Assembly (NCBI RefSeq): GCF_002001165.1
Contig: NZ_MUNQ01000020.1
Coordinates: forward strand, 124,001-188,000
Source of the DNA: Rhodanobacter sp. C05
GTDB lineage: Bacteria; Pseudomonadota; Gammaproteobacteria; Xanthomonadales; Rhodanobacteraceae
Length of the DNA: 64,000 nucleotides
Direction of reading: 5' to 3'
A model generated the notes under the pieces. It was not told the DNA's origin. It worked only from the letters and a program-made list of their open reading frames with translations, and searched no databases. The translations under genes were made by a program, and so were the position numbers. Shown here piece by piece: positions 8,416 to 18,339 of this stretch (the stretch's first letter is position 1; each line of letters starts with the position of its first letter).

Positions 8416-9078
8416 TCAAGACGCGTCTGGCTGCGCCTCGGGCGCGGCATGCTTGAACGCTTCCAGTTCGTTGCACGCGTGATAGATCCGCTGCAACGTC
8501 GGGTAATCGTCCAGCGGCAATTTCCAGCGCAGCGCATTGTAGAACTGCGGCACCAGGCAGGCATCGGCCATGCTGGGTGTTTCGCCATGACAGTAACGAC
8601 CGGTCGCAGCGCTGTCGACCAGCATCGCCTCCATCGCCTTGAAGCCGGTGGCAATCCAGTGCCTCGACCATTCGGCACGCTGCTCCTCGCTGGCACCGAA
8701 CTGTGACTCGAGTCGATTCAATACCCGCAGATTGCCAAGCGGATGGATGTCGCAGGTCACCGTCATGGCCAATGCGCGGACCTGCGCCCGGCCTCGCGCA
8801 TCGACGGGCAGCAGCGCCGTTTCCAGTTCGGGGTGCATCTCATCGAGATATTCCATGATGGCCAGCGACTGGGTGATCACCCGGTCGCCGTCAAGCAGGC
8901 ACGGGACCAGTTGCTGCGGGTTGAGCGCGCGATAGTCCGGCGAATGCTGCTCGCCCCCATCGCGCAGCAGGTGCACCGGCCGCGTTTCGTAACTCAGCCC
9001 TTTCAGATTCAGCGCAATCCGCACGCGATAGGCAGCACTGGAGCGCCAGTAGCCGTAGAGCACCAACCCGGTAGCCAT
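8416..9078 (-). CDS. maiA: Maleylacetoacetate isomerase
   Basis: This glutathione-dependent zeta-class GST isomerises maleylacetoacetate to fumarylacetoacetate in tyrosine/homogentisate breakdown. The 220-residue protein has the family's N-terminal active site SSAAYRVRIALN (Ser13/Ser14), the thioredoxin-like domain to about residue 85 with the cis-Pro region QQLVPCL, and an all-helical C-terminal domain. The substrate-supplying and product-using genes (hmgA, fahA) lie 14-17 kb away on the same strand, so this step is unlinked from its pathway operon. Confidence 0.95.
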   Translation of the reverse strand: MATGLVLYGYWRSSAAYRVRIALNLKGLSYETRPVHLLRDGGEQHSPDYRALNPQQLVPCLLDGDRVITQSLAIMEYLDEMHPELETALLPVDARGRAQVRALAMTVTCDIHPLGNLRVLNRLESQFGASEEQRAEWSRHWIATGFKAMEAMLVDSAATGRYCHGETPSMADACLVPQFYNALRWKLPLDDYPTLQRIYHACNELEAFKHAAPEAQPDAS

Positions 9079-9251
9079 GAGTCGTCCCCCTGCTCGAAAG
9101 TCGCAGTTTAACCACAGTCTGGGCCCGACAGATCACCGGTGGCAACGCATTCTTTCCGCCGGTCGACGTTTGCATCGGCGCGTGGGCCGCCGGACAATAA
9201 GCGGTTACCGCCTGTTCGTGGCGATTTTCAACCATCTACTGGAGTTTTGCC

Positions 9252-10433
9252 GTGTCAGTCATCCGCATGAGTGACCTCGATTTGCGCGATCAGCGCGTCC
9301 TGATCCGCGAGGATTTGAATGTGCCGATCGACGACCATGGCCAGATCACCTCGACCCAGCGCCTCGACGCGGCGCTGCCTACGATCCGTGCCGCCCGCGA
9401 TGCCGGCGCCAAGGTGCTGGTGCTGTCGCACCTGGGACGCCCGAAGGAAGGCCAGTTCGACGCCGCATCCTCGCTGGCACCGGTGGCGCAGTGGCTGGGC
9501 AGCAAGCTTGGTACGCCGGTACGCCTGGTGGCCGACTACCTCGATGGTGTCGACGTGGCCGCAGGCGAGGTGGTGATGCTGGAAAATTGCCGCATGAACG
9601 TCGGCGAGGGCAAGGACGACGAGACACTGGCGAAGAAGTATGCCGCGTTGTGCGACATCTTCGTGATGGATGCTTTCGGTACCGCGCACCGCGCCCAGGC
9701 CTCCACCCACGGCGTGATCAGGTTCGCACCGATCGCCGCCGCCGGCCCGCTGCTGTCGGCCGAGCTTGACGCGCTGGGCAAGGCACTCCAACACCCGGCG
9801 CATCCGTTGCTGGCGATCGTCGCCGGCTCTAAGGTCTCGACCAAGCTGACCCTGCTCGACAACCTGATCGGCAAGGTCGACCAGCTGATCGTCGGCGGTG
9901 GTATCGCCAACACGTTCATCGCGGCGATGGGCCACTCCATCGGCAACTCGCTGTACGAACCGGACCTGATCGATGCGGCGAAGAAGGTACTCGCCGACGC
10001 GAAGCGCCGTGGCGCCGAAGTGCCGATGCCGGTCGACGTGGTGGTGGCGCCGGCGTTCTCCGCCCAGGCACCGGCCACCGTGAAGCCGGTTGACCAGGTC
10101 AACGACAATGAGATGATCCTCGACATCGGGCCGGAGACCGCGAAGCGCTATGCCGAACTGATCGCCAAGGCCGGCACGGTGGTGTGGAACGGTCCAGTCG
10201 GCGTGTTCGAGTTCGACGCGTTCGGCAAGGGCACGGAAACACTCGCGCGTGCGATCGCTGCATCAAGTGCATTCTCGATCGCCGGCGGCGGCGACACGCT
10301 GGCCGCGGTCGACAAATATGGGATTGCAGACGATGTCTCGTACATCTCCACCGGGGGAGGCGCCTTCCTCGAATTCCTCGAAGGCAAGGAGCTGCCGGCG
10401 GTGACCGCACTCAAGGCGCGTGCGGTCAAGTAA
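9252..10433 (+). CDS. pgk: Phosphoglycerate kinase
   Basis: The glycolytic enzyme transfers phosphate between 1,3-bisphosphoglycerate and ADP. The 393-residue product has the normal bacterial length. It shows REDLNVP near the start, the substrate-loop motif SHLGRPK, the ATP-site region GPVGVFEF and the C-terminal GGGDTLAAV. Translation starts at a GTG preceded seven bases upstream by GGAG. Its stop overlaps the start of the following phosphatase gene by one base (TAATG), so the two are cotranscribed and coupled. Confidence 0.98.
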   Translation: MSVIRMSDLDLRDQRVLIREDLNVPIDDHGQITSTQRLDAALPTIRAARDAGAKVLVLSHLGRPKEGQFDAASSLAPVAQWLGSKLGTPVRLVADYLDGVDVAAGEVVMLENCRMNVGEGKDDETLAKKYAALCDIFVMDAFGTAHRAQASTHGVIRFAPIAAAGPLLSAELDALGKALQHPAHPLLAIVAGSKVSTKLTLLDNLIGKVDQLIVGGGIANTFIAAMGHSIGNSLYEPDLIDAAKKVLADAKRRGAEVPMPVDVVVAPAFSAQAPATVKPVDQVNDNEMILDIGPETAKRYAELIAKAGTVVWNGPVGVFEFDAFGKGTETLARAIAASSAFSIAGGGDTLAAVDKYGIADDVSYISTGGGAFLEFLEGKELPAVTALKARAVK

Positions 10434-11071
10434 TGCTGTGCCTGTTTGACCTTGACGGTACGCTGATCGATTCCGAACACGGCATCATCGCCTGCGTGAA
10501 GCACGCGCTGGCGAAGCTGGACGTGCCGGCGCCACCGCAGGAAGAGCTGCGCGGATGGATCGGTCCGCCGCTACGGCACAGCTTCGCGCCATTGCTGGAT
10601 CACGACGCGACACGGATCGAGGCTGCGGTGGAGCATTACCACGAGCGTTTCCACACTGATGGATGGCGCGAGCACGACATCTATCCCGGCATCGAGTCGC
10701 TGATCGAGCGACTGCTCGGTGCCGGGCACCAGCTTGCCGTGGTCACCAGCAAGCCGCAGCGACATGCCGCACCAATCATTGCGCACCTGCCTTTCGGAGA
10801 TGCTTTCCTGCGCCTGTATGGTCCTGATCCGAATAGTGCGCACAGCGAGAAGGCCTCGATGATCGCCGCCGCACTGACCGACTTCGGCGCCAGACCGGAG
10901 GGCACCGTGATGATCGGTGATCGCCGTTTCGATATCGAGGGCGCGGTGGCCAACCATGTGCGAGGCATCGGCGTGTTGTGGGGTTTCGGCAGCCGCGCGG
11001 AACTGGAACAAGCCGGTGCCAGCGCAATCGCGGCCAGTCCAGACGAGCTGGGTAGCTTGCTGACAGCCTGA
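10433..11071 (+). CDS. HAD-superfamily phosphatase, phosphoglycolate-phosphatase-like
   Basis: The 212-residue protein starts directly with HAD motif I (LFDLDGTLID; nucleophile Asp6, acid/base Asp8), has motif II in VVTSKPQ and motif IV in MIGDRRFDIEGA, and a helical cap between residues 15 and 85. This arrangement matches the Gph/PgmB-type hydrolases. Coupling to pgk by a one-base overlap suggests a role in clearing a phosphorylated sugar-acid by-product, but the substrate cannot be read from sequence. Initiation is at the ATG within TAATG. Confidence 0.85.
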   Translation: MLCLFDLDGTLIDSEHGIIACVKHALAKLDVPAPPQEELRGWIGPPLRHSFAPLLDHDATRIEAAVEHYHERFHTDGWREHDIYPGIESLIERLLGAGHQLAVVTSKPQRHAAPIIAHLPFGDAFLRLYGPDPNSAHSEKASMIAAALTDFGARPEGTVMIGDRRFDIEGAVANHVRGIGVLWGFGSRAELEQAGASAIAASPDELGSLLTA

Positions 11072-11088
11072 CTGTTTTCCAGACCAAC

Positions 11089-11118
11089 AAAAAGCCGCGG
11101 TGGACCGCGGCTTTTTTA
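11089..11118 (+). terminator. Rho-independent terminator after the pgk operon
   Basis: A 12-bp stem (AAAAAGCCGCGG with its complement) and a four-base loop (TGGA) are followed by a run of seven T residues, 18 bases after the phosphatase stop. This is a strong intrinsic terminator. Confidence 0.93.
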
Positions 11119-11176
11119 TATCAGTCAACGCTGACTTGCGGCGACTTACGGGAATCTTGAAAACTCTGCTGCGAAA

Positions 11177-11287
11177 CGTCATTCCAGTGAAAGCTGAAAA
11201 GCTCCGCAGCAGCGAAGCTGGTCAATCCAGTACCGCTGCGTTTCAAGAGTTTGAAGTCGCTGGATCCCGGCTTTCGCTGGGATGACG
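11177..11287. repeat. Degenerate dRS3-like inverted-repeat element
   Basis: Imperfect inverted arms (left CGTCATTCCAGTGAAAGC, right GCTTTCGCTGGGATGACG) flank about 75 bp. The arms are diverged versions of those in the perfect element at 32169-32250. It sits in the convergent gap between the pgk-operon terminator and the end of tkt, where it disrupts nothing. Confidence 0.7.
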
Positions 11288-11315
11288 AGCTCTGAGTAGG
11301 GTTATCGAGGCGCCC

Positions 11316-13325
11316 TTACTTGATGACGCGCTTCACCGCATCAACCACATGCGCCACCGTGAAGCCGAAGTGCTCGAACAACTGCGGCGCCGGTGCCGAC
11401 GCGCCGAAGGTGGTCATGCCGACGACTTCGCCGTCCAAGCCCACGTACTTGCACCAGAAGTCGGCCGTCGCCGCTTCCACTGCCACGCGCGCACGGCACC
11501 AACCCGGCAACACGCCTTCGCGGTATTCCAGCGGCTGCGCGTCGAACACCTCGGTGCACGGCATCGATACCACGCGGGCCGCGATGCCTTGCTGGGCCAA
11601 TGCACGCGAAGCCCCCATCGCCAGTTCCACTTCCGAACCGGTGGCGATCAGGATCGCCTGGAACTTCGTGTCCAACGGATCGGACAGCACGTAACCGCCG
11701 CGCATGATGTCGGCGACCTGCTGCTCGCTCCGCTGCTGATGCTTGAGATTCTGCCGCGAGAAGACCAGGCAGGCCGGCGCGCCCTTGCGCTCGATCGCCG
11801 CCTTCCATGACGCCGCCGATTCCACCGCATCGCACGGACGCCACAGCTGGTTGTTCGGGATATAGCGCAAGCTGGCCATGTGCTCGACCGGCTGATGGGT
11901 CGGGCCGTCCTCGCCCAGGCCGATCGAGTCATGCGTATAGACGTGGATCGCATGCGCCGGGATCAACGCGCTCATGCGTACCGCGTTGCGCGCGTAGTCG
12001 GAGAACACGAGGAAGGTGGCGTCGTACGGGATGAAACCACCGTGCAATGCAAGGCCATTAGCGATCGCGGTCATGCCGAACTCGCGCACGCCGTAGTAGA
12101 CGTAGTTGCCCTTGCCGTCGCTGCTGTTGCCGGTGGCGGCATCGAGGCTGCCTTTCCATTTGGTGAGGTTGGAGCCAGCCAGATCGGCCGAGCCGCCGAT
12201 CAGTTCCGGCAACAACGGACCGAATGCATCCAGCGTCATCTGCGAGGCCTTGCGCGAGGCCACTTCCGGACCTTCGAGCTGCAGCTTGGCGACATACGCT
12301 GCTGACTTCGCCGCCCAGTCGGCCGGCAGCTCGCCAGCGAGACGACGCTTGAACTCCGCGGCAAGCTCCGGATGTGCGACGGCGTACCTTGCAAACGCGT
12401 CGTTCCATGCCTGCTCGCGCTTGCTGCCGGCAGCCTTGGCATCCCAACCGGCGTAGATCTCGGCCGGGATTTCGAACGGGGCGTAGTTCCAGCCAAGTTG
12501 TGCGCGGGCCGCGGCGATCTCGTTCTTGCCCAGCGCTGCACCGTGGCTCTCTTCCTTGCCCTGCTTGTTCGGCGCGCCGAAACCGATGATGGTCTTGGCG
12601 CAGATCAGGGTGGGCTTGTCGCTCTGAGCGGTCGCGGCGGCAATCGCCTTCTTCACGGCATCGGCGTCGTGGCCGTCCACGCCGCGGATCACGTTCCAAC
12701 CATAGGACTCGAAGCGCGCCGGGGTGTCGTCGGTGAACCAGCCATGCACTTCACCGTCGATCGAGATGCCGTTGTCATCGTAGACCGCGACCAGCTTGCC
12801 CAGCTGCCAGGTACCGGCCAGCGAGGCGACCTCGTGCGAGATGCCTTCCATCAGGCAGCCATCTCCGAGGAATACATATGTGTGGTGATCGACCACGTCA
12901 TGCCCGGGGCGGTTGAAGTGCGCCGCCAGCACCTTCTCGGCCAGCGCGAAACCGACCGCATTGGCCAAACCCTGACCCAACGGACCGGTGGTGGTTTCCA
13001 CTCCGGGTGTTTCACTGGCTTCCGGATGACCGGCGGTTTTCGAGTGCAGCTGGCGGAAGCGCTTGAGCTGGTCGATCGGAAGGTCGAAGCCGGTCAGGTG
13101 CAGCAAGGCGTACTGCAGCATCGAACCGTGGCCGTTGGAAAGCACGAAACGGTCGCGATTGGCCCATTTCGGGTTGGCGGGGTTGAACTGCAGGAAATCG
13201 TTCCACAGCACCTCGGCGATATCCGCCATGCCCATCGGCATGCCCGGATGGCCGGAATTGGCCGCTTCCACGGCGTCCATGGCAAGGGCGCGCACGGCGT
13301 TGGCGAGTTCGCGGCGGGTAGTCAT
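11316..13325 (-). CDS. tkt: Transketolase
   Basis: This thiamine-diphosphate enzyme moves two-carbon units between sugar phosphates in the pentose phosphate pathway. The 669-residue protein has full length, with the N-terminal [12 protein letters not shown] signature, the ThDP motif beginning GDGCLMEG, the substrate region [11 protein letters not shown], a central pyrimidine domain and a C-terminal transketolase domain. It converges on the pgk operon and is divergent from the outer-membrane protein gene at 13593. Confidence 0.98.
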   Translation of the reverse strand: MTTRRELANAVRALAMDAVEAANSGHPGMPMGMADIAEVLWNDFLQFNPANPKWANRDRFVLSNGHGSMLQYALLHLTGFDLPIDQLKRFRQLHSKTAGHPEASETPGVETTTGPLGQGLANAVGFALAEKVLAAHFNRPGHDVVDHHTYVFLGDGCLMEGISHEVASLAGTWQLGKLVAVYDDNGISIDGEVHGWFTDDTPARFESYGWNVIRGVDGHDADAVKKAIAAATAQSDKPTLICAKTIIGFGAPNKQGKEESHGAALGKNEIAAARAQLGWNYAPFEIPAEIYAGWDAKAAGSKREQAWNDAFARYAVAHPELAAEFKRRLAGELPADWAAKSAAYVAKLQLEGPEVASRKASQMTLDAFGPLLPELIGGSADLAGSNLTKWKGSLDAATGNSSDGKGNYVYYGVREFGMTAIANGLALHGGFIPYDATFLVFSDYARNAVRMSALIPAHAIHVYTHDSIGLGEDGPTHQPVEHMASLRYIPNNQLWRPCDAVESAASWKAAIERKGAPACLVFSRQNLKHQQRSEQQVADIMRGGYVLSDPLDTKFQAILIATGSEVELAMGASRALAQQGIAARVVSMPCTEVFDAQPLEYREGVLPGWCRARVAVEAATADFWCKYVGLDGEVVGMTTFGASAPAPQLFEHFGFTVAHVVDAVKRVIK

Positions 13326-13592
13326 CGATCAGTCTCCGGAAGGCTTGGCAAAACGCTGATTGTCGCCGATCCGGCCAGGTGCTGTCGCCTTGATCACTTC
13401 ACCTGCACACAGCTTTTCAATCCGCGCGAATAGTGCCCCTCGAATTAACTCATCCTTAATTTCTCTGGCGCGAATACCGCTTGGCTTCAGGCTGGAATGG
13501 GTTCAATGGCCGGCGCGTGGTTTCCACACGCCACCGTTTGCGCACGTCCCCAAGTGCCTGACGGTCCGCTGTCAATAAGAAGGAGAATCCCC

Positions 13593-14252
13593 ATGAAAAA
13601 GACCCTACTTGCCCTTGCACTCGCCTCTACCGGTCTGCTTGCTCTGCCCGCCTTTGCGCAGGACGCACCGGCCGCACCCGCATCGGACACGGCCAACAGT
13701 GCCCCGACGGCCACCGGCAACTACCAGCCCGGCCAGCCTGTCGGCAGCGGCAACTGGTTCGTCAATGCCAGCGCCGGCCAGAGCCACATCAACCAGGGCC
13801 CCTACAACGATCATCCGACTGCGTATGACCTCAATGGCGGTTATCGCTGGAAAGTGGGTCCGGATGCGGGTCTTGGCGTCGAGGTCGGCTACAACGACCT
13901 GGGCAATTTCAAGCTGAAGAACGTCTTCAACAGCAACGACGTCAACCAGACCACGGAGCGCCAAGCCTTGCGTGGATGGACCGCCGGCGTGAACGGCCGC
14001 ATCAATGTCTGGCAGGGCCTGTACATCAGTGGCCGTGCAGGTGTGTACGGCTGGAAGGGTGACGGCTACAGCGATCAGGACATCAACCGCCACGACCTGA
14101 ACAAGGTCGACTACTACGGCGGCGCCGGCCTGGGCTACGACTTCAACGACCACTTCGGCCTAGGCCTGGCGTACGACTACTACCACGCCAGCAAGAATGG
14201 CATCGACCTGACCACCGATACCGCCTCCTTGACGGCCGAATATCGCTTCTGA
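13593..14252 (+). CDS. Small outer-membrane beta-barrel protein, copy 1
   Basis: The 219-residue product has a Sec signal peptide (MKKTLLALAL... cleavage after AFA, about residue 20), a short Ala/Pro/Thr-rich spacer, then alternating amphipathic strands rich in Tyr/Gly/Asn and a final EYRF, the terminal aromatic residue recognised by the Bam machinery. It resembles eight-stranded OmpW/OmpX/Ail-type barrels, but the family cannot be fixed by eye. The start follows an AAGGAG site; a longer in-frame N-terminus is unlikely. The next gene is a clear paralogue. Confidence 0.85.
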   Translation: MKKTLLALALASTGLLALPAFAQDAPAAPASDTANSAPTATGNYQPGQPVGSGNWFVNASAGQSHINQGPYNDHPTAYDLNGGYRWKVGPDAGLGVEVGYNDLGNFKLKNVFNSNDVNQTTERQALRGWTAGVNGRINVWQGLYISGRAGVYGWKGDGYSDQDINRHDLNKVDYYGGAGLGYDFNDHFGLGLAYDYYHASKNGIDLTTDTASLTAEYRF

Positions 14253-14266
14253 CCTGCCTGCGGCCC

Positions 14267-14298
14267 GGATGGTGCGGAAGATCGCTTTCGCACCATCC
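14267..14298 (+). terminator. Hairpin after outer-membrane protein copy 1
   Basis: A 10-bp perfect stem (GGATGGTGCG/CGCACCATCC) starts 15 bases after the stop and is followed only by TTTCG. It probably separates transcription of the two paralogues, though the T-run is weak. Confidence 0.65.
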
Positions 14299-14323
14299 TT
14301 TCGTGTCGCATTAACCACGGCTT

Positions 14324-14344
14324 AATACTGAACTCATCAGTATT
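14324..14344. repeat. Perfect 8-bp inverted repeat upstream of copy 2
   Basis: The arms AATACTGA and TCAGTATT are separated by five bases. The region is AT-rich compared with its surroundings and lies 120 bp before the start of the second barrel gene and after the terminator of the first. An operator or promoter-associated regulatory site is the most likely reading. Confidence 0.5.
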
Positions 14345-14464
14345 GAATCTTTCAGGCAATGCCCTATCTAAGCATTCAGGTGTCGCCGCCTGACTTGGGC
14401 AGCGCATTTGCAGCAGCGGCCACTCCCCCTTGGGCCGACTGCCATGACAACTGGAGAATCTCCC

Positions 14465-15067
14465 ATGAAAATGAAAAAGACCCTGCTTGCCCTCGCCCTC
14501 ACCACCGCTGGTCTGCTGGCCGTTCCCGCCCTGTTTGCGCAGAACGCGCCCGCCGACAACGGTGGCTGGTTCATCAACGGCAATGTCGGGCGCACCGCCA
14601 TCAATCAGGGCCCGTACGACAACGGCCATGACACTGGCTACGCGCTCAATGGCGGCTACCGCTGGTCACTGGCGCCGAACTTCTCCCTGGGTGGTGAAGT
14701 GGGCTACAACGACTTGGGCAACATCCGCGCCAAGAACGTCTTCAACAGCCAGTCGGTGATCGCCCCGGGCAAGTCCCAGCTGCATGGCTGGACCGCCGGT
14801 GCCAACGCCCATCTGAATCTGAGCCCGAACTGGTACCTCAGCGGTCGCGCCGGCCTTTACAGCTGGACCGGCCACGGTTTGAGCAATGACTCCAATCCGG
14901 TCCGCGAAGGCCTGGACAACACCAGCTGGTACGGTGGCGCCGGCGTGGGTTACAACATCACCAGCAACCTCAGCGTCGGTCTGAACTACGACTACTTCGA
15001 CGCGAAAAAGCATAACGTCGACCTGAGCACCGACATGGTCTCGGCCAGCGCGGAATATCGCTTCTGA
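14465..15067 (+). CDS. Small outer-membrane beta-barrel protein, copy 2
   Basis: This 200-residue protein is a paralogue of the preceding gene: both share the signal peptide core (KKTLLALAL), GGYRW, EVGYNDLGN, KNVFNS, SGRAG.Y.W, YYGGAG-like WYGGAGVGYN and the final AEYRF. It lacks the Ala/Pro spacer after the signal peptide. Translation likely begins at ATG 14465 after a GGAGA site, with ATG 14471 also possible. The duplication is tandem and direct; divergence in loops suggests different ligands or surface exposure. Confidence 0.85.
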   Translation: MKMKKTLLALALTTAGLLAVPALFAQNAPADNGGWFINGNVGRTAINQGPYDNGHDTGYALNGGYRWSLAPNFSLGGEVGYNDLGNIRAKNVFNSQSVIAPGKSQLHGWTAGANAHLNLSPNWYLSGRAGLYSWTGHGLSNDSNPVREGLDNTSWYGGAGVGYNITSNLSVGLNYDYFDAKKHNVDLSTDMVSASAEYRF

Positions 15068-15090
15068 TCGATTGACCAAGGTCTGCAACG

Positions 15091-15121
15091 AAAACGGGCG
15101 CCGCGAGGCGCCCGTTTTTTT
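15091..15121. terminator. Bidirectional terminator
   Basis: The stem AACGGGCGCC/GGCGCCCGTT with loop GCGA has a seven-T tract on the forward strand and an A-tract on the other side (TTTT on the reverse strand). It lies between the convergent barrel gene and aldolase gene and can serve both. Confidence 0.92.
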
Positions 15122-15165
15122 GCTTCAGTGCATCCGCATCGTGCGCAGGATGCGCTTCTGTTCGA

Positions 15166-16170
15166 TCAGCCCTTCCACTGACCCAGTGCAGCCAGGCCAT
15201 TGTCACGGGCGCGGGTGTGCACGGTCTTCTGCGCTTCGACGTAGTTCGCCTTCATGTCCTTTGCCCACAGCTTCAACGCGGCCTGCTGCATGGCGCGACC
15301 GTAGGAGAACGACAGCGGCCACGGGTGCGGACCGATCTGGTTCATCGCGTTCAGATGTGCGGTGGACTGCAAGTCGGTCTGGCCGCCGGAAAGGAACACG
15401 ATACCCGGCAGCGAGGCCGGCACGGTGGTCTTGAGCACACGCACGGTGGCTTCAGCGACTTCCTCGACGTCGACCTGCTCGTCCGAGTCCTTGCCCGGGA
15501 TGACCATGCTGACCTTCAGGATGGTGCCTTCCAGCATCACGTTCTGCTCGTACAGCGCATTGAACAGGCTGCGCAACACGGCCTCATGCACCTCGTAGCT
15601 GACTTCGATGCTGTGGTCTCCGTCCATGATCACTTCGGGCTCGACCATCGGCACGATGCCCGCTTCCTGGCACAGCGCGGCGTAGCGGGCCAGCACGTGG
15701 CAGTTCGCCTCGATCGCGGTGGAGCTGGGATTGTCTTCGGAGATGTTGATCACCGCGCGCCACTTGGCGAACTGCGCACCGAGCTTGGCGTATTCCTGCA
15801 GGCGCTCGCGCAGGCCATCCAGGCCTTCGGTGACCACGTCACCGGGGAAACCGGCCAGCGGCTGCGGGCCCTTGTCGACCTTGATGCCCGGGATGATGCC
15901 AAGCTTCTTCATCAGCTGGGTGAATGGCACGCCGTCCTTGGTCGACTGGCGGATCGTCTCGTCGTACAGGATCGCGCCGGAGATGTGCTCGTTCAGGCCC
16001 GGCGTGGTCAGCAGCAGCTCACGGTAGGCGCGACGATTTTCCTCGGTATTCTCGATGCCGACGGCCTCGAAACGCTTCTTGATGGTGTTGGTCGACTCGT
16101 CGATGGCGATGATGCCCTTGCCGGGCGCGACCATCGCCAGGGCGATGCTTTCGAGATCTTCAATACTCAT
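15166..16170 (-). CDS. Class I fructose-bisphosphate aldolase
   Basis: The enzyme cleaves fructose-1,6-bisphosphate through a Schiff base without a metal. The 334-residue product has APGKGIIAIDEST near the start, KWRAVI, and the Schiff-base lysine region LEGTILKVSMVIPG, all of the eukaryote-like class I family; it is not the zinc-dependent class II enzyme common in other gammaproteobacteria. The ATG at 16170 has a GGAG site and starts the conserved sequence; upstream in-frame codons read as non-coding. It is part of the local group of glycolytic genes. Confidence 0.95.
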   Translation of the reverse strand: MSIEDLESIALAMVAPGKGIIAIDESTNTIKKRFEAVGIENTEENRRAYRELLLTTPGLNEHISGAILYDETIRQSTKDGVPFTQLMKKLGIIPGIKVDKGPQPLAGFPGDVVTEGLDGLRERLQEYAKLGAQFAKWRAVINISEDNPSSTAIEANCHVLARYAALCQEAGIVPMVEPEVIMDGDHSIEVSYEVHEAVLRSLFNALYEQNVMLEGTILKVSMVIPGKDSDEQVDVEEVAEATVRVLKTTVPASLPGIVFLSGGQTDLQSTAHLNAMNQIGPHPWPLSFSYGRAMQQAALKLWAKDMKANYVEAQKTVHTRARDNGLAALGQWKG

Positions 16171-16312
16171 GACGACTCCGTGGTGCGAGGGCGGCACGCG
16201 CCTGCACAAGGTTGAAGCCGCCTCGATGATGAAGCGGCATGGTTCAAAACGTCGATTATAGGCCAGATCGGCGACAGCGGATGTATGTGCACACGCCGGT
16301 GCCGTCGTCAAT

Positions 16313-16756
16313 TCAGGAGTCGTAGCCTGGCAGCTTGCACGTATCCTCCAGCTGCTGGTGTTGCGCCTTGTCCTCGGGCGCGTTGAACAGCACCACGTAA
16401 TAGGTGGCGACCGGCTCGGCAATATGGTTGCTCAGCGACGGACCGTAACGGAAATTGGATATGGCACTGCGCGCCGCCGGACCCAGATCACTCTTGGGTA
16501 CCAGCTTGACCACCTGTACGTTCATCGGCACGCCGTCGGAGCCGACCGTATAGGTCACCGCGACGCAGCCGGGCTTGTCCAGATTCAGTCCGCTGTTCGG
16601 CGCATCCATCTGAACCTTGGGATTGAGCTGGATCCAGTAGCGGTAGAGATCCTGCTGATCGACCTTGCGCACCTGCTGCGCCAGTACCGGCGCCACGAAA
16701 CCCAGCGTCAGAGCCAGCAAAAGACCCTGGCGGAGCGGGCGAAATGTCGTTTTCAT
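16313..16756 (-). CDS. Secreted TonB-C-domain protein
   Basis: The 147-residue product has a cleavable signal peptide (ending VLAQ, about residue 27) followed by a TonB C-terminal-like fold (GCVAVTYTVGSDGVPMNVQVVK... FRYGPS). It lacks the uncleaved membrane anchor and Pro-rich spacer of a true TonB, so it is probably periplasmic and not itself an energy transducer. An AGGAGG site eight bases before the ATG at 16756 fixes the start. It could be cotranscribed with pyk (92-bp gap) upstream of it. Confidence 0.82.
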   Translation of the reverse strand: MKTTFRPLRQGLLLALTLGFVAPVLAQQVRKVDQQDLYRYWIQLNPKVQMDAPNSGLNLDKPGCVAVTYTVGSDGVPMNVQVVKLVPKSDLGPAARSAISNFRYGPSLSNHIAEPVATYYVVLFNAPEDKAQHQQLEDTCKLPGYDS

Positions 16757-16848
16757 GGTGACCTCCTGTGCAGGGCGGGGAAACCCTGATGCAAGCAGTT
16801 TAACCATCCTGCGTGGCGCTCGCGTCAGGGTTGGTTACCGTTAGTGAA

Positions 16849-18321
16849 CTACAGGTCGCGCAGGCTCTCGACCATGCCGTCGGCACCGACCGAGAGCAGC
16901 TTCAGGGTATTGGTGCCGCCACCCTGCCCCATATGGTCGCCATGGGTGAGCACCACGCGGTCGCCTTCGCTCAGGCGACCTTGCGCGAACAACTGCTGTA
17001 CCGCGGCGCGTGCGGTGGCCGCTGAATTCTGACCCACATGGGCAAACTCGACGGGTTGCACATCACGCAGCATCAGCATGCGCCGACGTGCTCCCGCCAG
17101 CGGCGACAGAGCGTAGATCGGCACCGCCGTGCGGTATCGCGACAACCATTGCGCAGTAGCACCGGATTCGGTCAGTGCAACGATCGCGCGCACGCCCAGC
17201 TGACCGGCCAGCAGCATTGCCGCCAGCGCGATCGCCTGATCGGTGCGATCCAGGCGGTGGCCAGCGGAAGCCAGATCCTCCTTCGGCTCGAACTGGCGTT
17301 CGGCACCGAGGCAGATCCGGCGCATCGCCGCCACCGCCTTGTCCGGATGCGCGCCGGCAGCCGTCTCTTCGGACAACATCACCGCATCGGTGCCATCGAT
17401 CACCGCATTGGCGACGTCGAGCACCTCGGCGCGCGTCGGGATCGGCGAGCGCACCATCGACTGCAGCATCTGGGTGGCGGTGATCACTGCACGGTTTTGT
17501 GCCACCGCTTCACGGATGATCTTCTTCTGCAGACCAGGCAACTCGGCATCACCAATCTCCACACCGAGGTCACCACGCGCCACCATCACCACATCGGAGG
17601 CGTCGATGATCTCGCCCAGTACCGGGATTGCGTCGGCACGCTCGATCTTCGCTACGAGTGCCGCGTTGCCGCCGGCCTCGAGCAGCAGGCGCCGCGCCTG
17701 ATGCATGTCCTCGGCCGAACGCACGAACGATACCGCCAGGAAGTCTGCACCGATTTCGGCAGCCAGCTTGATGTCGGCCTTGTCCTTGTCCGACAACGCC
17801 GTCACCGAAAGGCCGCCGCCCTGCCGATTGAGGCCCTTGCGATTGGACAGCTTGCCACCGATCAGCACCTGGCAACGCACCTCGGCTCCGACCACCTCCT
17901 GCACAGTCAGCGCGACCAGTCCATCGTCCAGCAGCAGCACGTCGCCGGCATGCACGTCGTGTGGCAATTCGTAGTAGCTGACACCGACCCGTGTGACATC
18001 GCCGGCCGGAGCATCCGGGCGACAGTCCAGCACGAACGGCGCGCCGTCGACCAGTTCCACCGGCCCGTTCGCAAACGTCTCGATCCGGATCTTCGGCCCC
18101 TGCAGGTCGGCCAGTATGCCGACTTCGCGACCCGCCGCCGCCGAGGCTGCGCGCACCGCATTGGCGCGCGCGCGGTGATCATCCGGCAGGCCATGCGAAA
18201 GGTTGAGGCGAACCACGTTGACGCCTTCGGCGATCAACTTCTCGAGCATGCCGGGAACATCGGTGGCCGGGCCGAGCGTGGCAACGATCTTGGTGCGGCG
18301 CATCTGGATATCATTGTTCAT
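16849..18321 (-). CDS. pyk: Pyruvate kinase
   Basis: The enzyme converts phosphoenolpyruvate and ADP to pyruvate and ATP. The 490-residue product carries MRRTKIVATLGPA at its N-terminus, the K+/Mg2+ site lysine in VAKIERADAI, VMVARGDLGVEI and the signature ITATQMLQSM...TRAE. The C-terminal allosteric domain is present. I keep the ATG at 18321; the in-frame ATG at 18303 (MRRTK) is an alternative because neither has a clear ribosome site. A short inverted repeat lies just upstream. Confidence 0.97.
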   Translation of the reverse strand: MNNDIQMRRTKIVATLGPATDVPGMLEKLIAEGVNVVRLNLSHGLPDDHRARANAVRAASAAAGREVGILADLQGPKIRIETFANGPVELVDGAPFVLDCRPDAPAGDVTRVGVSYYELPHDVHAGDVLLLDDGLVALTVQEVVGAEVRCQVLIGGKLSNRKGLNRQGGGLSVTALSDKDKADIKLAAEIGADFLAVSFVRSAEDMHQARRLLLEAGGNAALVAKIERADAIPVLGEIIDASDVVMVARGDLGVEIGDAELPGLQKKIIREAVAQNRAVITATQMLQSMVRSPIPTRAEVLDVANAVIDGTDAVMLSEETAAGAHPDKAVAAMRRICLGAERQFEPKEDLASAGHRLDRTDQAIALAAMLLAGQLGVRAIVALTESGATAQWLSRYRTAVPIYALSPLAGARRRMLMLRDVQPVEFAHVGQNSAATARAAVQQLFAQGRLSEGDRVVLTHGDHMGQGGGTNTLKLLSVGADGMVESLRDL

Positions 18322-18339
18322 GCCACGAGCCTAACGGAC

